Shown here one piece after another: positions 40,551-52,201 of a stretch of DNA of 56,816 bases. Numbering within the stretch: the first letter of the stretch is position 1; every line of letters begins with the position of its first letter. Made by a program: the position numbers and the translations under genes. Under the pieces are notes generated by a model. It had not been told where the DNA came from. It did no database searches and saw only the letters and a program-made list of their open reading frames with translations. The stretch is from Prochlorococcus sp. AG-679-K21 (GTDB lineage Bacteria; Cyanobacteriota; Cyanobacteriia; PCC-6307; Cyanobiaceae), in assembly GCA_003208885.1 (NCBI GenBank), contig QCUP01000003.1, forward strand, positions 1 to 56,816, in the 5' to 3' direction.

Positions 40551-41033
40551 TACTTGTCCAAACTCTACTGGTGTTCCATTTTCAACAAGAATTTCTACAA
40601 TCTCAGCATTAAACTCTGATTCGATTTCGTTCATTAACTTCATAGCTTCAAGTATACAAATCGTTTGGCCAATATTAACCTTACTTCCTAAATCCACGAA
40701 AGGATCCTCTCCTGGGGCTGCAGCTCTATAAAAAGTCCCAACCATAGGAGAAGTGACGTCTATAAGGTCTGAGCGCCCTGGAGGGGCTATCTGAGAAGTT
40801 TCAGAATTACTTGAAAGAGAAATATTATCAGTTGATACTGTTTGAGAAGCAGTTATTTGCTTTTCTACAGAACTGTTTGATGTCAAATTGTTAGTTGAAT
40901 GATTTTGAACTAATAAATTTCTTTTTATTTCCAGTTTAAAATCTTCTCCTTCTAGAGAAAATTCTTGAATATCACTTGTAGAAATTTTTTCTATCAAGCG
41001 ATCTAGGTCATCATGATCTAATTTCATAGCCAT
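40527..41033 (-). CDS. accB: Biotin carboxyl carrier protein of acetyl-CoA carboxylase
   Basis: C-terminal biotinyl domain VTSPMVGTFYRAAAPGEDPFVDLGSKVNIGQTICILEAMKLMNEIESE. Confidence 0.97.
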   Translation of the reverse strand: MAMKLDHDDLDRLIEKISTSDIQEFSLEGEDFKLEIKRNLLVQNHSTNNLTSNSSVEKQITASQTVSTDNISLSSNSETSQIAPPGRSDLIDVTSPMVGTFYRAAAPGEDPFVDLGSKVNIGQTICILEAMKLMNEIESEFNAEIVEILVENGTPVEFGQVLMRVKQS

Positions 41034-41593
41034 TAGTTTTCACGTCCAAGATAACTATCATTACGGGTATCGACCTTAATCATTTCTCCAACTGAAATAA
41101 ACAAGGGGACCATAACTTGGGCTCCAGTTTCTAGGATAGCTGGTTTAGTACCCCCACTTGCAGTATCTCCTTTAACTCCAGGATCTGTTTCAGTAACTTT
41201 TAAAGTTATAGAAATTGGAAGTTCAACTTCTAAAACTTTATCTTTATAAAAAATCACGTTGACCTCCATACCTTCTTTTAAATACTTTGAACCTCTACCT
41301 ATTTGATCAGAAGAGAGTCTTGTTTCTTCAAAACTTATCATATCCATAAAAACATAATCACCTGACTCCACATAAGTATGTTGCAGGTTAGACTTTTCAA
41401 GGATGGCTTGCTGTACTGATTCTCCAGCTCGAAAAGTTTTTTCGACTACATTACCGTTTCGAACTGATTTTAATTTTGTTCGCACAAAAGCAGAACCTTT
41501 ACCAGGCTTAACATGTAGGAATTCTACTACGCGCCAAACTTGTCCATCTATCTCGATGGTGGTACCTGTGCGAAAATCGTTACTGGAAATCAT
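41033..41593 (-). CDS. efp: Translation elongation factor P
   Basis: [42 protein letters not shown]. Confidence 0.98.
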   Translation of the reverse strand: MISSNDFRTGTTIEIDGQVWRVVEFLHVKPGKGSAFVRTKLKSVRNGNVVEKTFRAGESVQQAILEKSNLQHTYVESGDYVFMDMISFEETRLSSDQIGRGSKYLKEGMEVNVIFYKDKVLEVELPISITLKVTETDPGVKGDTASGGTKPAILETGAQVMVPLFISVGEMIKVDTRNDSYLGREN

Positions 41594-41636
41594 TCCTGTA
41601 TTACATATCCAAGGATCATAAACCTGTAAGAGTGCT

Positions 41637-42728
41637 ATGCAAAACTTCTTATCAAATCAGAACAAACATTATTTAATTTTAATTTTAATTTTAATACAAG
41701 TTTGCTTCTTAGAACCAACACAAGTATTGGCTGATTTACCTACTGGAAACGCAGTTAAAGATCCCAATGCAATACTCAGAAATGCTCTTCCTATTAAGCA
41801 AGTCGAGCTACAAGAAATTCAACATAAGTTAGAAGATACAAGTGACCTTGTAAGAGGAGGAAGATGGCCAGCTCTCTCAAAAACTGTTACAAAATGTCAA
41901 TCTTTACTAAAAAAATATAAGAGCAAAATTATTGCGGAATTACCAGTTGAAAAACAAAAAATTGCAGAAACCACATTTTTGGATCTTAAAATTGATTTTG
42001 ATAAACTTCAAGATGAAGCAAAAACTAAAGATAAATACTCATTCATAACAACAAGAAGAGAGGCGCTAGATAAAATTGGGGGACTAGAGGAATATTTTTT
42101 ACCAAATGACTTTCCTTATTCTATTCCGAGAGAATTTGATGATCTTCCTAGATTACTTGGGAGAGCAAAAGTTCAAATTAAAACTTCTAAAGGAGATATG
42201 CAAGCAATTATAGATGGATTTAATGCTCCTCTTACTGCTGGTGCATTCATTGATTTAGCTTCGAAAAACTTTTATAGTAATTTACCAATAAATAGGGCTG
42301 AAGAGTTTTTTGTTCTTCAAACTGGTGATCCAGTTGGTGATGAAATTGGATACATAGATCCTGAAACAAAGATGGAAAGACATGTTCCTCTAGAGATAAG
42401 AATACCTCAAGAGAGCGAAACTTTTTATAATGAAACCTTTGAGGAGTTAGGCCTTTATACAGAAACGCCAACTTTGCCATTTGCAACACTAGGGACCTTA
42501 GGATGGTCTCATTCAAGTACGGAAGTAAATGATGGATCATCTCAGTTTTTCTTCTTTTTGTATGAAGCAGAACTAAACCCAGCAGGTCGCAATTTAATTG
42601 ACGGAAGGAATGCCGCATTTGGTTATGTAATAGAAGGTTTTGAAGTTTTAGAAGAGCTTACAAAAGATGACACAATTATTTCAATTGATGTTTTAAATGG
42701 AATGGATAAGCTCAAATCAAATGCATAA
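41637..42728 (+). CDS. Cyclophilin-type peptidyl-prolyl cis-trans isomerase (exported)
   Basis: Signal peptide, helical N-domain, then cyclophilin-like domain ([37 protein letters not shown]...[10 protein letters not shown]). Confidence 0.88.
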   Translation: MQNFLSNQNKHYLILILILIQVCFLEPTQVLADLPTGNAVKDPNAILRNALPIKQVELQEIQHKLEDTSDLVRGGRWPALSKTVTKCQSLLKKYKSKIIAELPVEKQKIAETTFLDLKIDFDKLQDEAKTKDKYSFITTRREALDKIGGLEEYFLPNDFPYSIPREFDDLPRLLGRAKVQIKTSKGDMQAIIDGFNAPLTAGAFIDLASKNFYSNLPINRAEEFFVLQTGDPVGDEIGYIDPETKMERHVPLEIRIPQESETFYNETFEELGLYTETPTLPFATLGTLGWSHSSTEVNDGSSQFFFFLYEAELNPAGRNLIDGRNAAFGYVIEGFEVLEELTKDDTIISIDVLNGMDKLKSNA

Positions 42729-43707
42729 AGAATTATTAGGGGATATTGGCGAAAAAGAGTTAATAAAAAGGCTTGCTGGATTTATGCCTAAGAATCAGGT
42801 CTCAGATGATTGCGCATTCATTAAAGCTAAAAATAAAAACTTACTTATTAATACTGATTCATTAGTTGAAAATATACATTTTAACGATGATACTATTTCT
42901 GCCTTAGACATAGGCTGGAAAGCTGTAGCATGCAATGTATCTGACTTAATCTCAAGTGGATGCAGCAAAGTAATAGGAGTTAATATTGGATTAGTAGTTC
43001 CATCAAAAACAGATTGGATTTGGATTAAGGATTTATATACAGGAATAAATCTAGCTTTAGAACATTTTGGAGGCTTAATTCTTGGAGGGGATTGTTCTGT
43101 AGGAAAAGAAAAGATAATCTCTATGACTGCTCTCGGAACACAAGGAGAAATAAAATTACGAAGAAACTCATGCAAACCAAAAGAAATTATCTTGACTACA
43201 GGGATTCATGGACTTAGCAAATTAGGATTAATGATAAAAAGTAAAACAGTTTTTGATAGTGATATTTCTTTGACACAATCATTAATCAATAGTTCTTTAC
43301 AACAATTTTGTAAACCAAAACTTAAACCTAACTTTCTTAAAAAAGTACTAAGAGCTCGTCCTAATAAAAGCTTTAAAACCATAGGATGTACTGATAGTAG
43401 TGATGGTTTATTTCAAGCATTATTAGATTTAGCAACTGAAAGTAATTGCAAAGCAATTATTGATTATGCAAAAGTTCCTAAACATAAAAATTGGCCTACA
43501 GGAAATAAATGGGACGAATATTATTGTTTTGGGGGCGAAGATTACGAGCTTATTTTTTCTCTACCAAGAAAATGGGCCAATAATCTTTTAAATGAAGATA
43601 AAACTATTACGGAAATCGGATATTTTCTCGAAGGAGACGTATCAGTCGATTTTAAAAACTGTGATAACAAAAATTTATTTAAAAATAAGTCTTTTTCTCA
43701 CTTTTGA
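42721..43707 (+). CDS. thiL: Thiamine-monophosphate kinase
   Basis: GDIGEKELIKRLAGF, DDCAFIK, LLINTDSLVENIHF, IGCTDSSDGLFQALLDLA. ATG at 42721 preferred, giving an 8-nt overlap with the upstream stop. Confidence 0.94.
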   Translation: MHKELLGDIGEKELIKRLAGFMPKNQVSDDCAFIKAKNKNLLINTDSLVENIHFNDDTISALDIGWKAVACNVSDLISSGCSKVIGVNIGLVVPSKTDWIWIKDLYTGINLALEHFGGLILGGDCSVGKEKIISMTALGTQGEIKLRRNSCKPKEIILTTGIHGLSKLGLMIKSKTVFDSDISLTQSLINSSLQQFCKPKLKPNFLKKVLRARPNKSFKTIGCTDSSDGLFQALLDLATESNCKAIIDYAKVPKHKNWPTGNKWDEYYCFGGEDYELIFSLPRKWANNLLNEDKTITEIGYFLEGDVSVDFKNCDNKNLFKNKSFSHF

Positions 43708-44730
43708 TTATTCCCATTTTTGAGCTACTATCTCAGCTAAATCTACAACTCTTTGACTATAACCCCATTCATTGTCATACCAGGCAAGAACTTTTACAAG
43801 ATTATCGCCAATTGACATTGTAAGGTCACTATCAACTATTGATGATTCATTGGTTCCTGCATAATCACTTGAAACCAGTGGCTCATCACCGTATTTAATA
43901 ATTCCTTTCATTGAGCCCAGAGAAGATTCCTTAAGTGCGTTATTAACTTCTTGACTAGTAACAGATTTTGAAGATTCAAAAACGAAATCTACAGCTGAAA
44001 CGTTAGGAGTAGGTACTCTCATAGCTATACCAGTGAGTTTACCTGTCATCTCAGGGTAGACCAAAGCAACTGCTTTAGCAGCTCCTGTTGAAGTAGGAAC
44101 AATGTTTGTAGCTGCTGCTCTAGCCCTTCTTAAATCCCTATGACTATTATCTAAAATACGTTGATCACCAGTATAGCTATGAATTGTTGTCATCAATCCT
44201 TTATTAATTCCAAACGTTTGATCAAGAACTTTTACTACTGGAGCTAAACAATTTGTAGTGCAACTAGCATTGCTCAAAATATCATAATCACTATGTTTAT
44301 ATTGATCAGCATTCACACCTACTACGTAAGTCCCAACACCTGAACCTTTACCAGGAGCAGTAAGAATTACTTTTTTAGCACCAACCTCAAGGTGCTTACT
44401 TGCACCAACATCAGTATTGAAAACACCCGTTGATTCTATAACCAGATCAACCCCCCAATCTTTCCAAGGTAAATTCATTGGGTTTCTATCAGAAAAACAC
44501 TTGATAGTCTTGTTATTAATTACAAAAGTATCATCAGTATATTGAATGTCCACTCCATCCAATTTTCCTAATACTGAATCGTACTTAAGCAGATGAGCGT
44601 TAGTTTTAGGGTCTGAAGTTACATTAATCCCAACCACTTCGATGTTGGTATAAGCTCCTCTACTTAACCAACAACGCATAAAGTTTCGCCCAATTCTGCC
44701 AAACCCATTAATCGCAACACGCAAAGTCAT
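43708..44730 (-). CDS. gap2: Glyceraldehyde-3-phosphate dehydrogenase (Gap2-type)
   Basis: [57 protein letters not shown]. Confidence 0.95.
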   Translation of the reverse strand: MTLRVAINGFGRIGRNFMRCWLSRGAYTNIEVVGINVTSDPKTNAHLLKYDSVLGKLDGVDIQYTDDTFVINNKTIKCFSDRNPMNLPWKDWGVDLVIESTGVFNTDVGASKHLEVGAKKVILTAPGKGSGVGTYVVGVNADQYKHSDYDILSNASCTTNCLAPVVKVLDQTFGINKGLMTTIHSYTGDQRILDNSHRDLRRARAAATNIVPTSTGAAKAVALVYPEMTGKLTGIAMRVPTPNVSAVDFVFESSKSVTSQEVNNALKESSLGSMKGIIKYGDEPLVSSDYAGTNESSIVDSDLTMSIGDNLVKVLAWYDNEWGYSQRVVDLAEIVAQKWE

Positions 44731-44927
44731 AATTAAAAAAATTTTTATTGATTAACCTAAGTTGCTGATCATACAGAATTTTGTGCAATAACGTAAGTAT
44801 TTTTTAATTTATTAAGCAAATAATTCTATTTTTGTATTAATTCATAAAAAAACCAACATTTTTTGTAAAAATTAAATGCCATTCCAATTACTTAGAAGTT
44901 ATCTTGATTTAAATCTAAATTTGATAA

Positions 44928-46349
44928 TTGAATAAAAAATTAAGACATAAAGATCATTTTCATTTTATTGGCATTGGTGGTATTGGAATGTCTGCAATCG
45001 CTATGGCATTAATAAAAAAGGGATACTCAGTCTCTGGGTCTGATTTAATTCAAAACAAAGAAACAAAAAGTTTAAAAACATTAGGAGCAATAATTTTTGA
45101 TTCTCAAATTAAAAAAAATATTGATTTTGTGATTTCAAAATTTCAGGATCATACAATCATTTGTGTGATTAGCTCTGCAATTAACGATGAAAACGAAGAG
45201 TTATGCTTTTGCAAAAAAAATAATTTATCAATAAAACATCGTTCAGAAATTCTTGCGATGATAATGAACTCTTACATATCATTATCAATAGCAGGTAGTC
45301 ATGGAAAAACCTCAACAAGTACTTTCCTTTCCACGCTATTAGAATTATGCACACATGATTCTTCTTCAATAACTGGTGGGATAATCCCAATATATGATTC
45401 CAATGCTCATATCGAAAACACAAAATACTTAGTAACAGAAATTGACGAATCTGATGGAACAATTAAGAATTACAATTCAGATATTGGAATTATTAATAAT
45501 ATTGATTTTGATCATTGTGACCATTACTCAAATATCGATGAAGTTCTATCATCATTTAAAAAATTTGCTTCTAACTCCCAAAAATTATTAATTAACTATG
45601 ATTGTAAATTTACAAAAAATAATTTTACTTCCGAAAATCAATGGTCTATTAAAGAAAGTAATAATATTGCTTATTCATTAATTCCAAATATTATAGATAA
45701 GGACAAAACCATTGGTAAATATTATGAACATGGCAAATTCATTGATATTATAAACATTCCAGTTCCTGGATTACATAATCTTTCTAATATTACTGCTGCA
45801 ATAGCAGCCTGCAGGATGGTTGGAGTAAGTTTTAAAGAAATTAAAAAAAATACAGAATCTTTAAAATTACCAAAAAAAAGATTTGAATTTAGAGGTGAAC
45901 TAAATCAACGAATAATTTATGATGACTATGCACATCATCCTAATGAAATTAAAGCAACAATTGATTTAGCAAGGTTATTTATTAAAGATACAAATAGTAG
46001 TAATAGAAAAGAAAGGGGAAGATTAATTGCTATTTTTCAACCTCATAGATTTACTAGAGTAAAACAATTTATTCATGAATTTGTGAAAGAACTATCAAAA
46101 GCAGATGTTATCTACGTAACAAATATATTTGGAGCTGGAGAAAAAAATATTGATAATATTGACTCGCAACTAATTGCTAATCTTATTTATAAAAACAATA
46201 AGAATGTTACATGTTTAAAAGATAATTATGAAATTAATGAAAAATTTTTTAAATTAACCAAAAAAAATGATTTTATTATAAATATGGGGGCTGGAGATTG
46301 TCATAACTTATGGTCAATCTTAAAAAATAAAAATACTTTAAATAATTAA
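44928..46349 (+). CDS. murC: UDP-N-acetylmuramate--L-alanine ligase (TTG start)
   Basis: HFIGIGGIGMSAIAMALIKKGYSVSGSD, SIAGSHGKTSTSTFLSTLLE, YDDYAHHPNEIKATIDLAR. Confidence 0.97.
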   Translation: MNKKLRHKDHFHFIGIGGIGMSAIAMALIKKGYSVSGSDLIQNKETKSLKTLGAIIFDSQIKKNIDFVISKFQDHTIICVISSAINDENEELCFCKKNNLSIKHRSEILAMIMNSYISLSIAGSHGKTSTSTFLSTLLELCTHDSSSITGGIIPIYDSNAHIENTKYLVTEIDESDGTIKNYNSDIGIINNIDFDHCDHYSNIDEVLSSFKKFASNSQKLLINYDCKFTKNNFTSENQWSIKESNNIAYSLIPNIIDKDKTIGKYYEHGKFIDIINIPVPGLHNLSNITAAIAACRMVGVSFKEIKKNTESLKLPKKRFEFRGELNQRIIYDDYAHHPNEIKATIDLARLFIKDTNSSNRKERGRLIAIFQPHRFTRVKQFIHEFVKELSKADVIYVTNIFGAGEKNIDNIDSQLIANLIYKNNKNVTCLKDNYEINEKFFKLTKKNDFIINMGAGDCHNLWSILKNKNTLNN

Positions 46350-46356
46350 ATAATTA

Positions 46357-47247
46357 ATGAAAAATATTACTTTTAAAGAGAAAATAAACCTTTCTAATTA
46401 TACGACTATAAAAGTTGGTGGATTTGCGGAATATTTTTCAAAACCAAATAATACTGATGAATTCATCAATTTAATAAATTGGGCGCGTTTAAATAATCAA
46501 AAATGTCGAATAATAGGAGCCGGCTCAAATTTATTAATAAATAATATTTTCTTAAAAGGCCTAACTATATGTACAAAAAAAATGCGCTCTATCAAAATTG
46601 AATCTCATTCAGGAATTGTAGAAGTAGAAGCTGGGGTAATGCTACCAACAATGTCAAATATACTTGCAAAAAACGGATTGCAAGGCGGTGAATGGACTGT
46701 GGGAATTCCAGGCACAGTTGGAGGTTCTATTTGCATGAATGCAGGTTCAAAACAATTATCATTAGCAAATAATCTTTTATCAGTTCGAGTAATTAATACT
46801 AAAACTCTAAAAATATCAGAAATTGAAAAAAAAGATATCAATTTTCAATACAGATTCAGTCCTTTTCAGCAAAATAATCTCATGATTATAAGTGCAAAAC
46901 TGCTATTTGAGCCAAAAGGAAATATTGAACAATTATTAGAAACTACACAGAAAAATCTTAAAAAAAAGACCGATACTCAGCCTTACCATTTACCTAGCTT
47001 TGGAAGCGTTTTTAAAAATCCAACTAATAATTATGCGGGTAAATTAATTGAAGAACTTGGATTAAAAGGTTTTAAAATAGGCGGCGCAGAAATTTCAACT
47101 ATGCATGGAAATTTTATAGTAAATAACTCTTCTGCTAATTCGAAAGATATTTTAGATTTAATAACAGTAATTCAACAAAAAGTACTACAAAAAAAAGGTA
47201 TTTTTCTTGAACCGGAAGTAAGAATGATCGGTTTTGACTATCCTTAA
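46357..47247 (+). CDS. murB: UDP-N-acetylenolpyruvoylglucosamine reductase
   Basis: TTIKVGGFAEYFSKP, RIIGAGSNLLINN, GIPGTVGGSICMNAGS, PSFGSVFKNP. Confidence 0.97.
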   Translation: MKNITFKEKINLSNYTTIKVGGFAEYFSKPNNTDEFINLINWARLNNQKCRIIGAGSNLLINNIFLKGLTICTKKMRSIKIESHSGIVEVEAGVMLPTMSNILAKNGLQGGEWTVGIPGTVGGSICMNAGSKQLSLANNLLSVRVINTKTLKISEIEKKDINFQYRFSPFQQNNLMIISAKLLFEPKGNIEQLLETTQKNLKKKTDTQPYHLPSFGSVFKNPTNNYAGKLIEELGLKGFKIGGAEISTMHGNFIVNNSSANSKDILDLITVIQQKVLQKKGIFLEPEVRMIGFDYP

Positions 47248-47269
47248 TTAAAGAAACTTTTTTATAAAA

Positions 47270-47620
47270 ATGGCAGGTTTTGGACTTCCAAATTTTGGAC
47301 AACTAACAGAAGCTTTTAAAAAAGCTAAAGAAATTCAACAAAATGCACAAAAATTACAGGATGAACTTGAAGGCATGGAAATTGAAGGTAAAAGTGATGA
47401 TGAAATGATAAAAGTATGGATTAGCGGAAACCAACTCCCTTTAAGAGTTGAAGTCAATGAAAATATTTCAACTGCTAATAAAGAAGAAATAGAAAAAAAC
47501 ATATTAGAGGCTATCAAAAAAGCTCATGAAAGTTCAACTACAACAATGAAAGAGAGAATGAATGACTTGACTGGTGGCTTAAATCTTAATCTTCCTGGAT
47601 TAGACAATAATGACTCTTAG
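47270..47620 (+). CDS. YbaB/EbfC nucleoid-associated protein
   Basis: [42 protein letters not shown]; ~12-kDa YbaB family. Confidence 0.93.
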   Translation: MAGFGLPNFGQLTEAFKKAKEIQQNAQKLQDELEGMEIEGKSDDEMIKVWISGNQLPLRVEVNENISTANKEEIEKNILEAIKKAHESSTTTMKERMNDLTGGLNLNLPGLDNNDS

Positions 47621-48503
47621 ATGATTCAACCATTTCTTTATAGAAAGTATATCTTTCGAAATTTTTATTTAACTTACAACCCTGATCATTTACATGTAGA
47701 CAATTGCGAAACTTGCATTGTATGCCTTCATTAACTATTTGTTTAGAAATTTCTGGATATAAATTAGATAGTTCGCGAATATCTATTTCAAGTGTTTGCA
47801 TATTAAAACCAGGTGTATCCACAATGTAGCTTTTACTTGATAAAGAAAATAGCTCAACATTTCTCGTCGTATTTTTTCCACGTTTTATTTTGCTTGATAC
47901 GGGAGCAGTTTTATTGTCAAGGCCTGGAATTATCATATTTAATAAAGTAGTTTTACCAACTCCAGATGGTCCGATAAATATTGAGCATTTTTTCTTCTTT
48001 AACTCAATCAATAAAGTTCTTAAATTTTCAGGATTATTTAAATTTAAAGTAATTGCTTGATATCCCCACTGGTGAAATTTTTCAATTAACAAAAGTCGTT
48101 TTTCTTCTGTTATCAAATCACATTTCGTAAGCACCAATGAAACCTCTACCCCTAGTTGCTCAGAAGATATTAAAAACTTATTGACTTGAGATAAATTTAG
48201 TTTTGGCTCTTCGACAGAACAAATGACGTATATATTTGAAATATTAGCAACGGATGGTCTTTCTAAAAGATTATTCCTTTTGACTAAACTTTCTATCGTT
48301 GCTCTTTTACTTTGTAAATCAATTTGATAAACAATCACTTCATCGCCAACGAAAACGAATTGATTTTTAAAATTTACAGACTTCTTGATTTTGCATAAAA
48401 ATTTTTTGTTAAGAACTGAGGTCTCATCTTTATCTAATTCAACCAAATAAAATTCATTAAATTTTTTCGTAACAAGACCCTTATATTTTTTATTAACTTT
48501 CAT
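47586..48503 (-). CDS. rsgA: Ribosome small subunit-dependent GTPase A
   Basis: [21 protein letters not shown], permuted GTPase motifs ([15 protein letters not shown]), C-terminal zinc-binding [14 protein letters not shown]. Confidence 0.95.
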   Translation of the reverse strand: MKVNKKYKGLVTKKFNEFYLVELDKDETSVLNKKFLCKIKKSVNFKNQFVFVGDEVIVYQIDLQSKRATIESLVKRNNLLERPSVANISNIYVICSVEEPKLNLSQVNKFLISSEQLGVEVSLVLTKCDLITEEKRLLLIEKFHQWGYQAITLNLNNPENLRTLLIELKKKKCSIFIGPSGVGKTTLLNMIIPGLDNKTAPVSSKIKRGKNTTRNVELFSLSSKSYIVDTPGFNMQTLEIDIRELSNLYPEISKQIVNEGIQCKFRNCLHVNDQGCKLNKNFERYTFYKEMVESSKSHYCLIQED

Positions 48504-48726
48504 GCAAAATTTTGAACTTTATTGTTTTTTGATTTTCTTCTATAGTTTTAAAAAAATATTTCATTTCTTTTAAAGCTCTTTTAACCATAATTTCTGGTTC
48601 TCCTTTATCTAAATGAACTATCAAAGTTTCATTTGAGGATAGTTTCTCTAACGCTAATTTACATTTCACAACATTCAAAGGACATGGAATCGATTCTAAA
48701 TCCAATAACTTTGAAACTTTTTTCAA
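48493..48726 (-). CDS. TusA/SirA-like sulfurtransferase
   Basis: [37 protein letters not shown]: the CPxP motif. Confidence 0.88.
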   Translation of the reverse strand: MKKVSKLLDLESIPCPLNVVKCKLALEKLSSNETLIVHLDKGEPEIMVKRALKEMKYFFKTIEENQKTIKFKILHES

Positions 48727-49847
48727 GAATCCTTTCCAAACAACCTACTAAACAAACCACTGTTAAAACTTGAATTCTGTTCAGTATATTTTGAAGCTAG
48801 ATCCTCTAGAAGATTTCGTTCATCTTCTGTAATTCGAGTTGGAAGTTTAACTTTTACTAAAACTTGATGATTGCCTCTTGCAACTGGATTCCCTAATCTA
48901 GGAACTCCTTTATTCTCAAGAGATAAAGTGCTATTTGGCTGGGTACCACTTGGTATTTTTAAATTAACCTTACCATCAACGGTCATGATATCAACAGTAT
49001 CACCAAGGATAGCTTGAAGATAACTTACTGATATTTCTGAATAAATATTAATGCCTTCTCTCTTTAAATTTGGGTCATTTTTAACTTTAATAAAGACATA
49101 AAGATCTCCAGGTGGGCCGCCTTTTAGACCAACATTTCCCTCTCCAGAAACTCTCAATTTAGTTCCAGAATCAACTCCTGCAGGAATATTAATGCGTAAT
49201 TTTTTTCTAACTTGTTTCACACTATTACCACCACAGCTTGTGCATGGATCTGCAATTACTTGACCAGAGCCATTACAAGTTGGGCATTCTGCAACTTGTG
49301 TAAAATTACCAAAAGGCGTTCTTGTTGCTCTTCTAACCTGCCCACTACCACCACAAGTAGTGCAATTTGTTGGACCCGTTCCTGGTTTTGCCCCAGTACC
49401 TCTACAAACTTCACAAGTTTCTAAATGAGGTATATTTATTTCTCTTTGTTGTCCAAAAATAGCATCTTTAAAATCAATATTTAAGTCATACCTTAAGTCA
49501 TCACCTTGTTGTGGACCTCTTCTTTGTGATCTCCCTCCTTGTGAAGATTGTCCGCCAAAGCCATTAAAAAAAGTTTCAAATAAGTCTCCAAAACCACCCA
49601 TATCACCCATATCTGGCATGCCAGCCGCTCCTCCTATTCCGGCCTCTCCAAACTGATCGTATCTGGCTCTAGTTTCGGGATCAGCTAAAGCCTCATAAGC
49701 TTTACCTATCTCTTTGAATTTATCTTCAGCACCTGGATCTTTATTAACGTCAGGATGATATTGTCTTGCTAATTTTCGATAAGCACTTTTTAAAGTATTA
49801 GCATCAGCATCTCTTGAAACGCCAAGTATTTGATAAAAGTCGGCCAT
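48723..49847 (-). CDS. dnaJ: Chaperone DnaJ
   Basis: J domain [39 protein letters not shown] region, four CxxCxGxG zinc motifs. Confidence 0.98.
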   Translation of the reverse strand: MADFYQILGVSRDADANTLKSAYRKLARQYHPDVNKDPGAEDKFKEIGKAYEALADPETRARYDQFGEAGIGGAAGMPDMGDMGGFGDLFETFFNGFGGQSSQGGRSQRRGPQQGDDLRYDLNIDFKDAIFGQQREINIPHLETCEVCRGTGAKPGTGPTNCTTCGGSGQVRRATRTPFGNFTQVAECPTCNGSGQVIADPCTSCGGNSVKQVRKKLRINIPAGVDSGTKLRVSGEGNVGLKGGPPGDLYVFIKVKNDPNLKREGINIYSEISVSYLQAILGDTVDIMTVDGKVNLKIPSGTQPNSTLSLENKGVPRLGNPVARGNHQVLVKVKLPTRITEDERNLLEDLASKYTEQNSSFNSGLFSRLFGKDS

Positions 49848-49878
49848 TAAATAATACTCAACTATTCATAAAAAGGAT

Positions 49879-50598
49879 TTAATTATCTTCAGAGATAGGA
49901 TTCTCTGAATCAATATCTTCTTCAACTTTATCCTTTTCTTCAGGCTCTTGTGAATTTTGTTGGCCTGGACCCATTGAAACTTTAACTAATGCATGTCTTA
50001 GCACCTTACCTTCTAAATGATATCCACGCTGTAATTCTTCAATAATTATATCCTCATTAAACTCTTGACTTGGTTCCCTTAAAACCGCTTCATGTAATTT
50101 AGGATCAAATTGTTGTGCAACTACCCTCATTGGAGAAACTCCTTGTTGTTTTAACACTTCCACTAATTGTTTATAAAGTCCTTGATAACTTCTGTGCAAT
50201 GTTTGAGCCTCGTCACTTTCGGGTTTTAGTTGTTGTCTTGCTCTTTCAAAATTATCAACAATGGGCAATATTGCTGTTAAAGCTTTGGAAACAAGTTGAA
50301 CTTTTAAATCATCTTGATCTCGAGACTGTCTTTTTCTAAAGTTATCGAAATCGGCAGCAATTCTTACATACTGACTTTTTAACGTTTCATGCTCTTTTTC
50401 TAATTGTTCCAATCTCGCGTCATTATTAGTTATGGTATTTTTTAAATCTTCTGCATAAATATTTTCATCATCTACATTAAGTGACTGTTTATCTTCGCTG
50501 GTTTGATTTTCAATCACAGAGGAATCTTCAATTTTATTAGCCTCTTCAGAAACATTCTCTTCTAGATTTTCTACATTATCTGATTGTTTTTCAATCAT
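49879..50598 (-). CDS. grpE: Nucleotide exchange factor GrpE
   Basis: [20 protein letters not shown]; upstream of dnaJ. Confidence 0.96.
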   Translation of the reverse strand: MIEKQSDNVENLEENVSEEANKIEDSSVIENQTSEDKQSLNVDDENIYAEDLKNTITNNDARLEQLEKEHETLKSQYVRIAADFDNFRKRQSRDQDDLKVQLVSKALTAILPIVDNFERARQQLKPESDEAQTLHRSYQGLYKQLVEVLKQQGVSPMRVVAQQFDPKLHEAVLREPSQEFNEDIIIEELQRGYHLEGKVLRHALVKVSMGPGQQNSQEPEEKDKVEEDIDSENPISEDN

Positions 50599-50674
50599 TA
50601 CCCTAAATTTTTATTAAAACTATTGTGAATGAAATTGACGCACAAAACAAGTTGCGGAAGGCCGCACTAATTAG

Positions 50675-51169
50675 TTATTCGGCTATAAACTTCAAAGCAA
50701 GACCGTTATTACAATATCTTTTACCTGTTGGCAAAGGACCATCATTAAAAACATGACCTTGATGACCACCGCATCTTGAGCAATGATATTCTGTTCTTGG
50801 AACAATTAATTTAAAATCTACCTTCGTTTCTACAGAACCTTTAATTGAATCCCAAAAGCTAGGCCAACCAGTACCACTATCAAATTTAGTATCAGAAGTA
50901 AAAAGAGGTTGGTTACAACCTGCACAATAAAATATACCTTTCCGCTTCTCATTATTTAGCTGACTACTAAATGCTCTTTCAGTACCCTCTTCACGCAAAA
51001 TATAATAAGATTCCGGACTAAGTTTATTTTTCCACTCCTCTTTTGATAAATTCCAGTCTTCATCCGATGCAGCAGATGCAGCTAATACTTTCTTTGGTTT
51101 AAGAATAAATTTCAAAATTGACATGATAGGAATTAAAATAAAAGATCTTCTAGAAAAAAATTGATTCAT
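50675..51169 (-). CDS. msrB: Peptide-methionine (R)-S-oxide reductase with N-terminal export signal
   Basis: GIFYCAGCNQPLFTSDTKFDSGTGWPSFWD, EYHCSRCGGHQGHVFNDGP, RYCNNGLAL; N-terminal SRRSFILIPIM. Confidence 0.95.
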   Translation of the reverse strand: MNQFFSRRSFILIPIMSILKFILKPKKVLAASAASDEDWNLSKEEWKNKLSPESYYILREEGTERAFSSQLNNEKRKGIFYCAGCNQPLFTSDTKFDSGTGWPSFWDSIKGSVETKVDFKLIVPRTEYHCSRCGGHQGHVFNDGPLPTGKRYCNNGLALKFIAE

Positions 51170-51196
51170 ATTTTCAAATATATCGAATAGAATTTA

Positions 51197-52201
51197 ATGA
51201 AAAGTTATCAGATTAATACTATAAACAATCAACATAAAATAAGTGTTGCTCCAATGATGGATTATACAGACAAACACTTTAGGATGATAATTAGAAAAAT
51301 AAGCTCTAAAGCGCTTTTATATACTGAAATGATAGTAGCTCAGAGTTTAATTTATACAGACAAAAAAGAGCGGTTTTTAGACTTTAATTCAGAAGAACAT
51401 CCATTATCAATTCAGTTTGGAGGAGACAACCCAAAAATGCTTGAAGAGGCTGCAAAAATGGCTCAAGATTGGGGATATGATGAAATAAACTTCAATGTGG
51501 GATGTCCAAGCCCAAGAGTTTGTTCCGGAAACTTTGGTGCTTCACTGATGAAAGAACCTGCCAAAGTAGCAAAATGTATAGAATCGCTAAAAAATAATTG
51601 TAGTTTACCCGTTACTATCAAACATAGAATTGGCGTTGATGAAGAAGATAGTTTTGATAAATTAGATAGTTTCGTAAAAAAAGTTGCAAATGCTGGAGCA
51701 GACAGATTTACTGTTCATGCAAGAAAAGCAATATTAAAAGGTCTAAATCCCAAGCAAAATAGAACAATACCGCCACTTAAATATGATGTGGTTCAGAAAT
51801 TAAAGAAAAACAATCCAGAGCTGATTATAGAAATAAATGGAGGTTTTACGAATATTGATCAATGCATAAAAGCACTTAATGATTTAGATGGTGTAATGAT
51901 AGGAAGATCAGCTTACAAATATCCATTAAGGTGGTCTGAAATTGATCAAAAAATATATGGTGAAAATACTAAAAGCAAAAAAGCTTCTGAAATCATTTTT
52001 TCATTGGTTCCTTATATTGAAAAACATATAAAAAATGAAGGCAAAACTTGGGATATATGTAAGCATCTTATAAATCTTGTAGAAGGTATCCCAAATGCTA
52101 AGGTTTGGAGAAATGAAATTTCCACCAAATCGATTAGACAAGAATTAAGTATTGATTACTTAAGCAAAAAAGCTTCAGAATTACAAAATATGGGTTTTTA
52201 A
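51197..52201 (+). CDS. dusA: tRNA-dihydrouridine synthase A
   Basis: VAPMMDYTDKHFRMIIRKIS, NFNVGCPSPRVCSGNFGASLM, RFTVHARKAILKGLNPKQNR. Confidence 0.96.
   Translation: MKSYQINTINNQHKISVAPMMDYTDKHFRMIIRKISSKALLYTEMIVAQSLIYTDKKERFLDFNSEEHPLSIQFGGDNPKMLEEAAKMAQDWGYDEINFNVGCPSPRVCSGNFGASLMKEPAKVAKCIESLKNNCSLPVTIKHRIGVDEEDSFDKLDSFVKKVANAGADRFTVHARKAILKGLNPKQNRTIPPLKYDVVQKLKKNNPELIIEINGGFTNIDQCIKALNDLDGVMIGRSAYKYPLRWSEIDQKIYGENTKSKKASEIIFSLVPYIEKHIKNEGKTWDICKHLINLVEGIPNAKVWRNEISTKSIRQELSIDYLSKKASELQNMGF

Noticed and set aside
44731-44927. Possible small RNA or riboswitch in the divergent gap2/murC intergenic region
   Set aside because: AT-rich with no convincing conserved stem or known riboswitch signature; probably just two promoters.
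49212-49424. Cys/Thr-rich plus-strand ORF
   Set aside because: Antisense of the DnaJ zinc-finger region.
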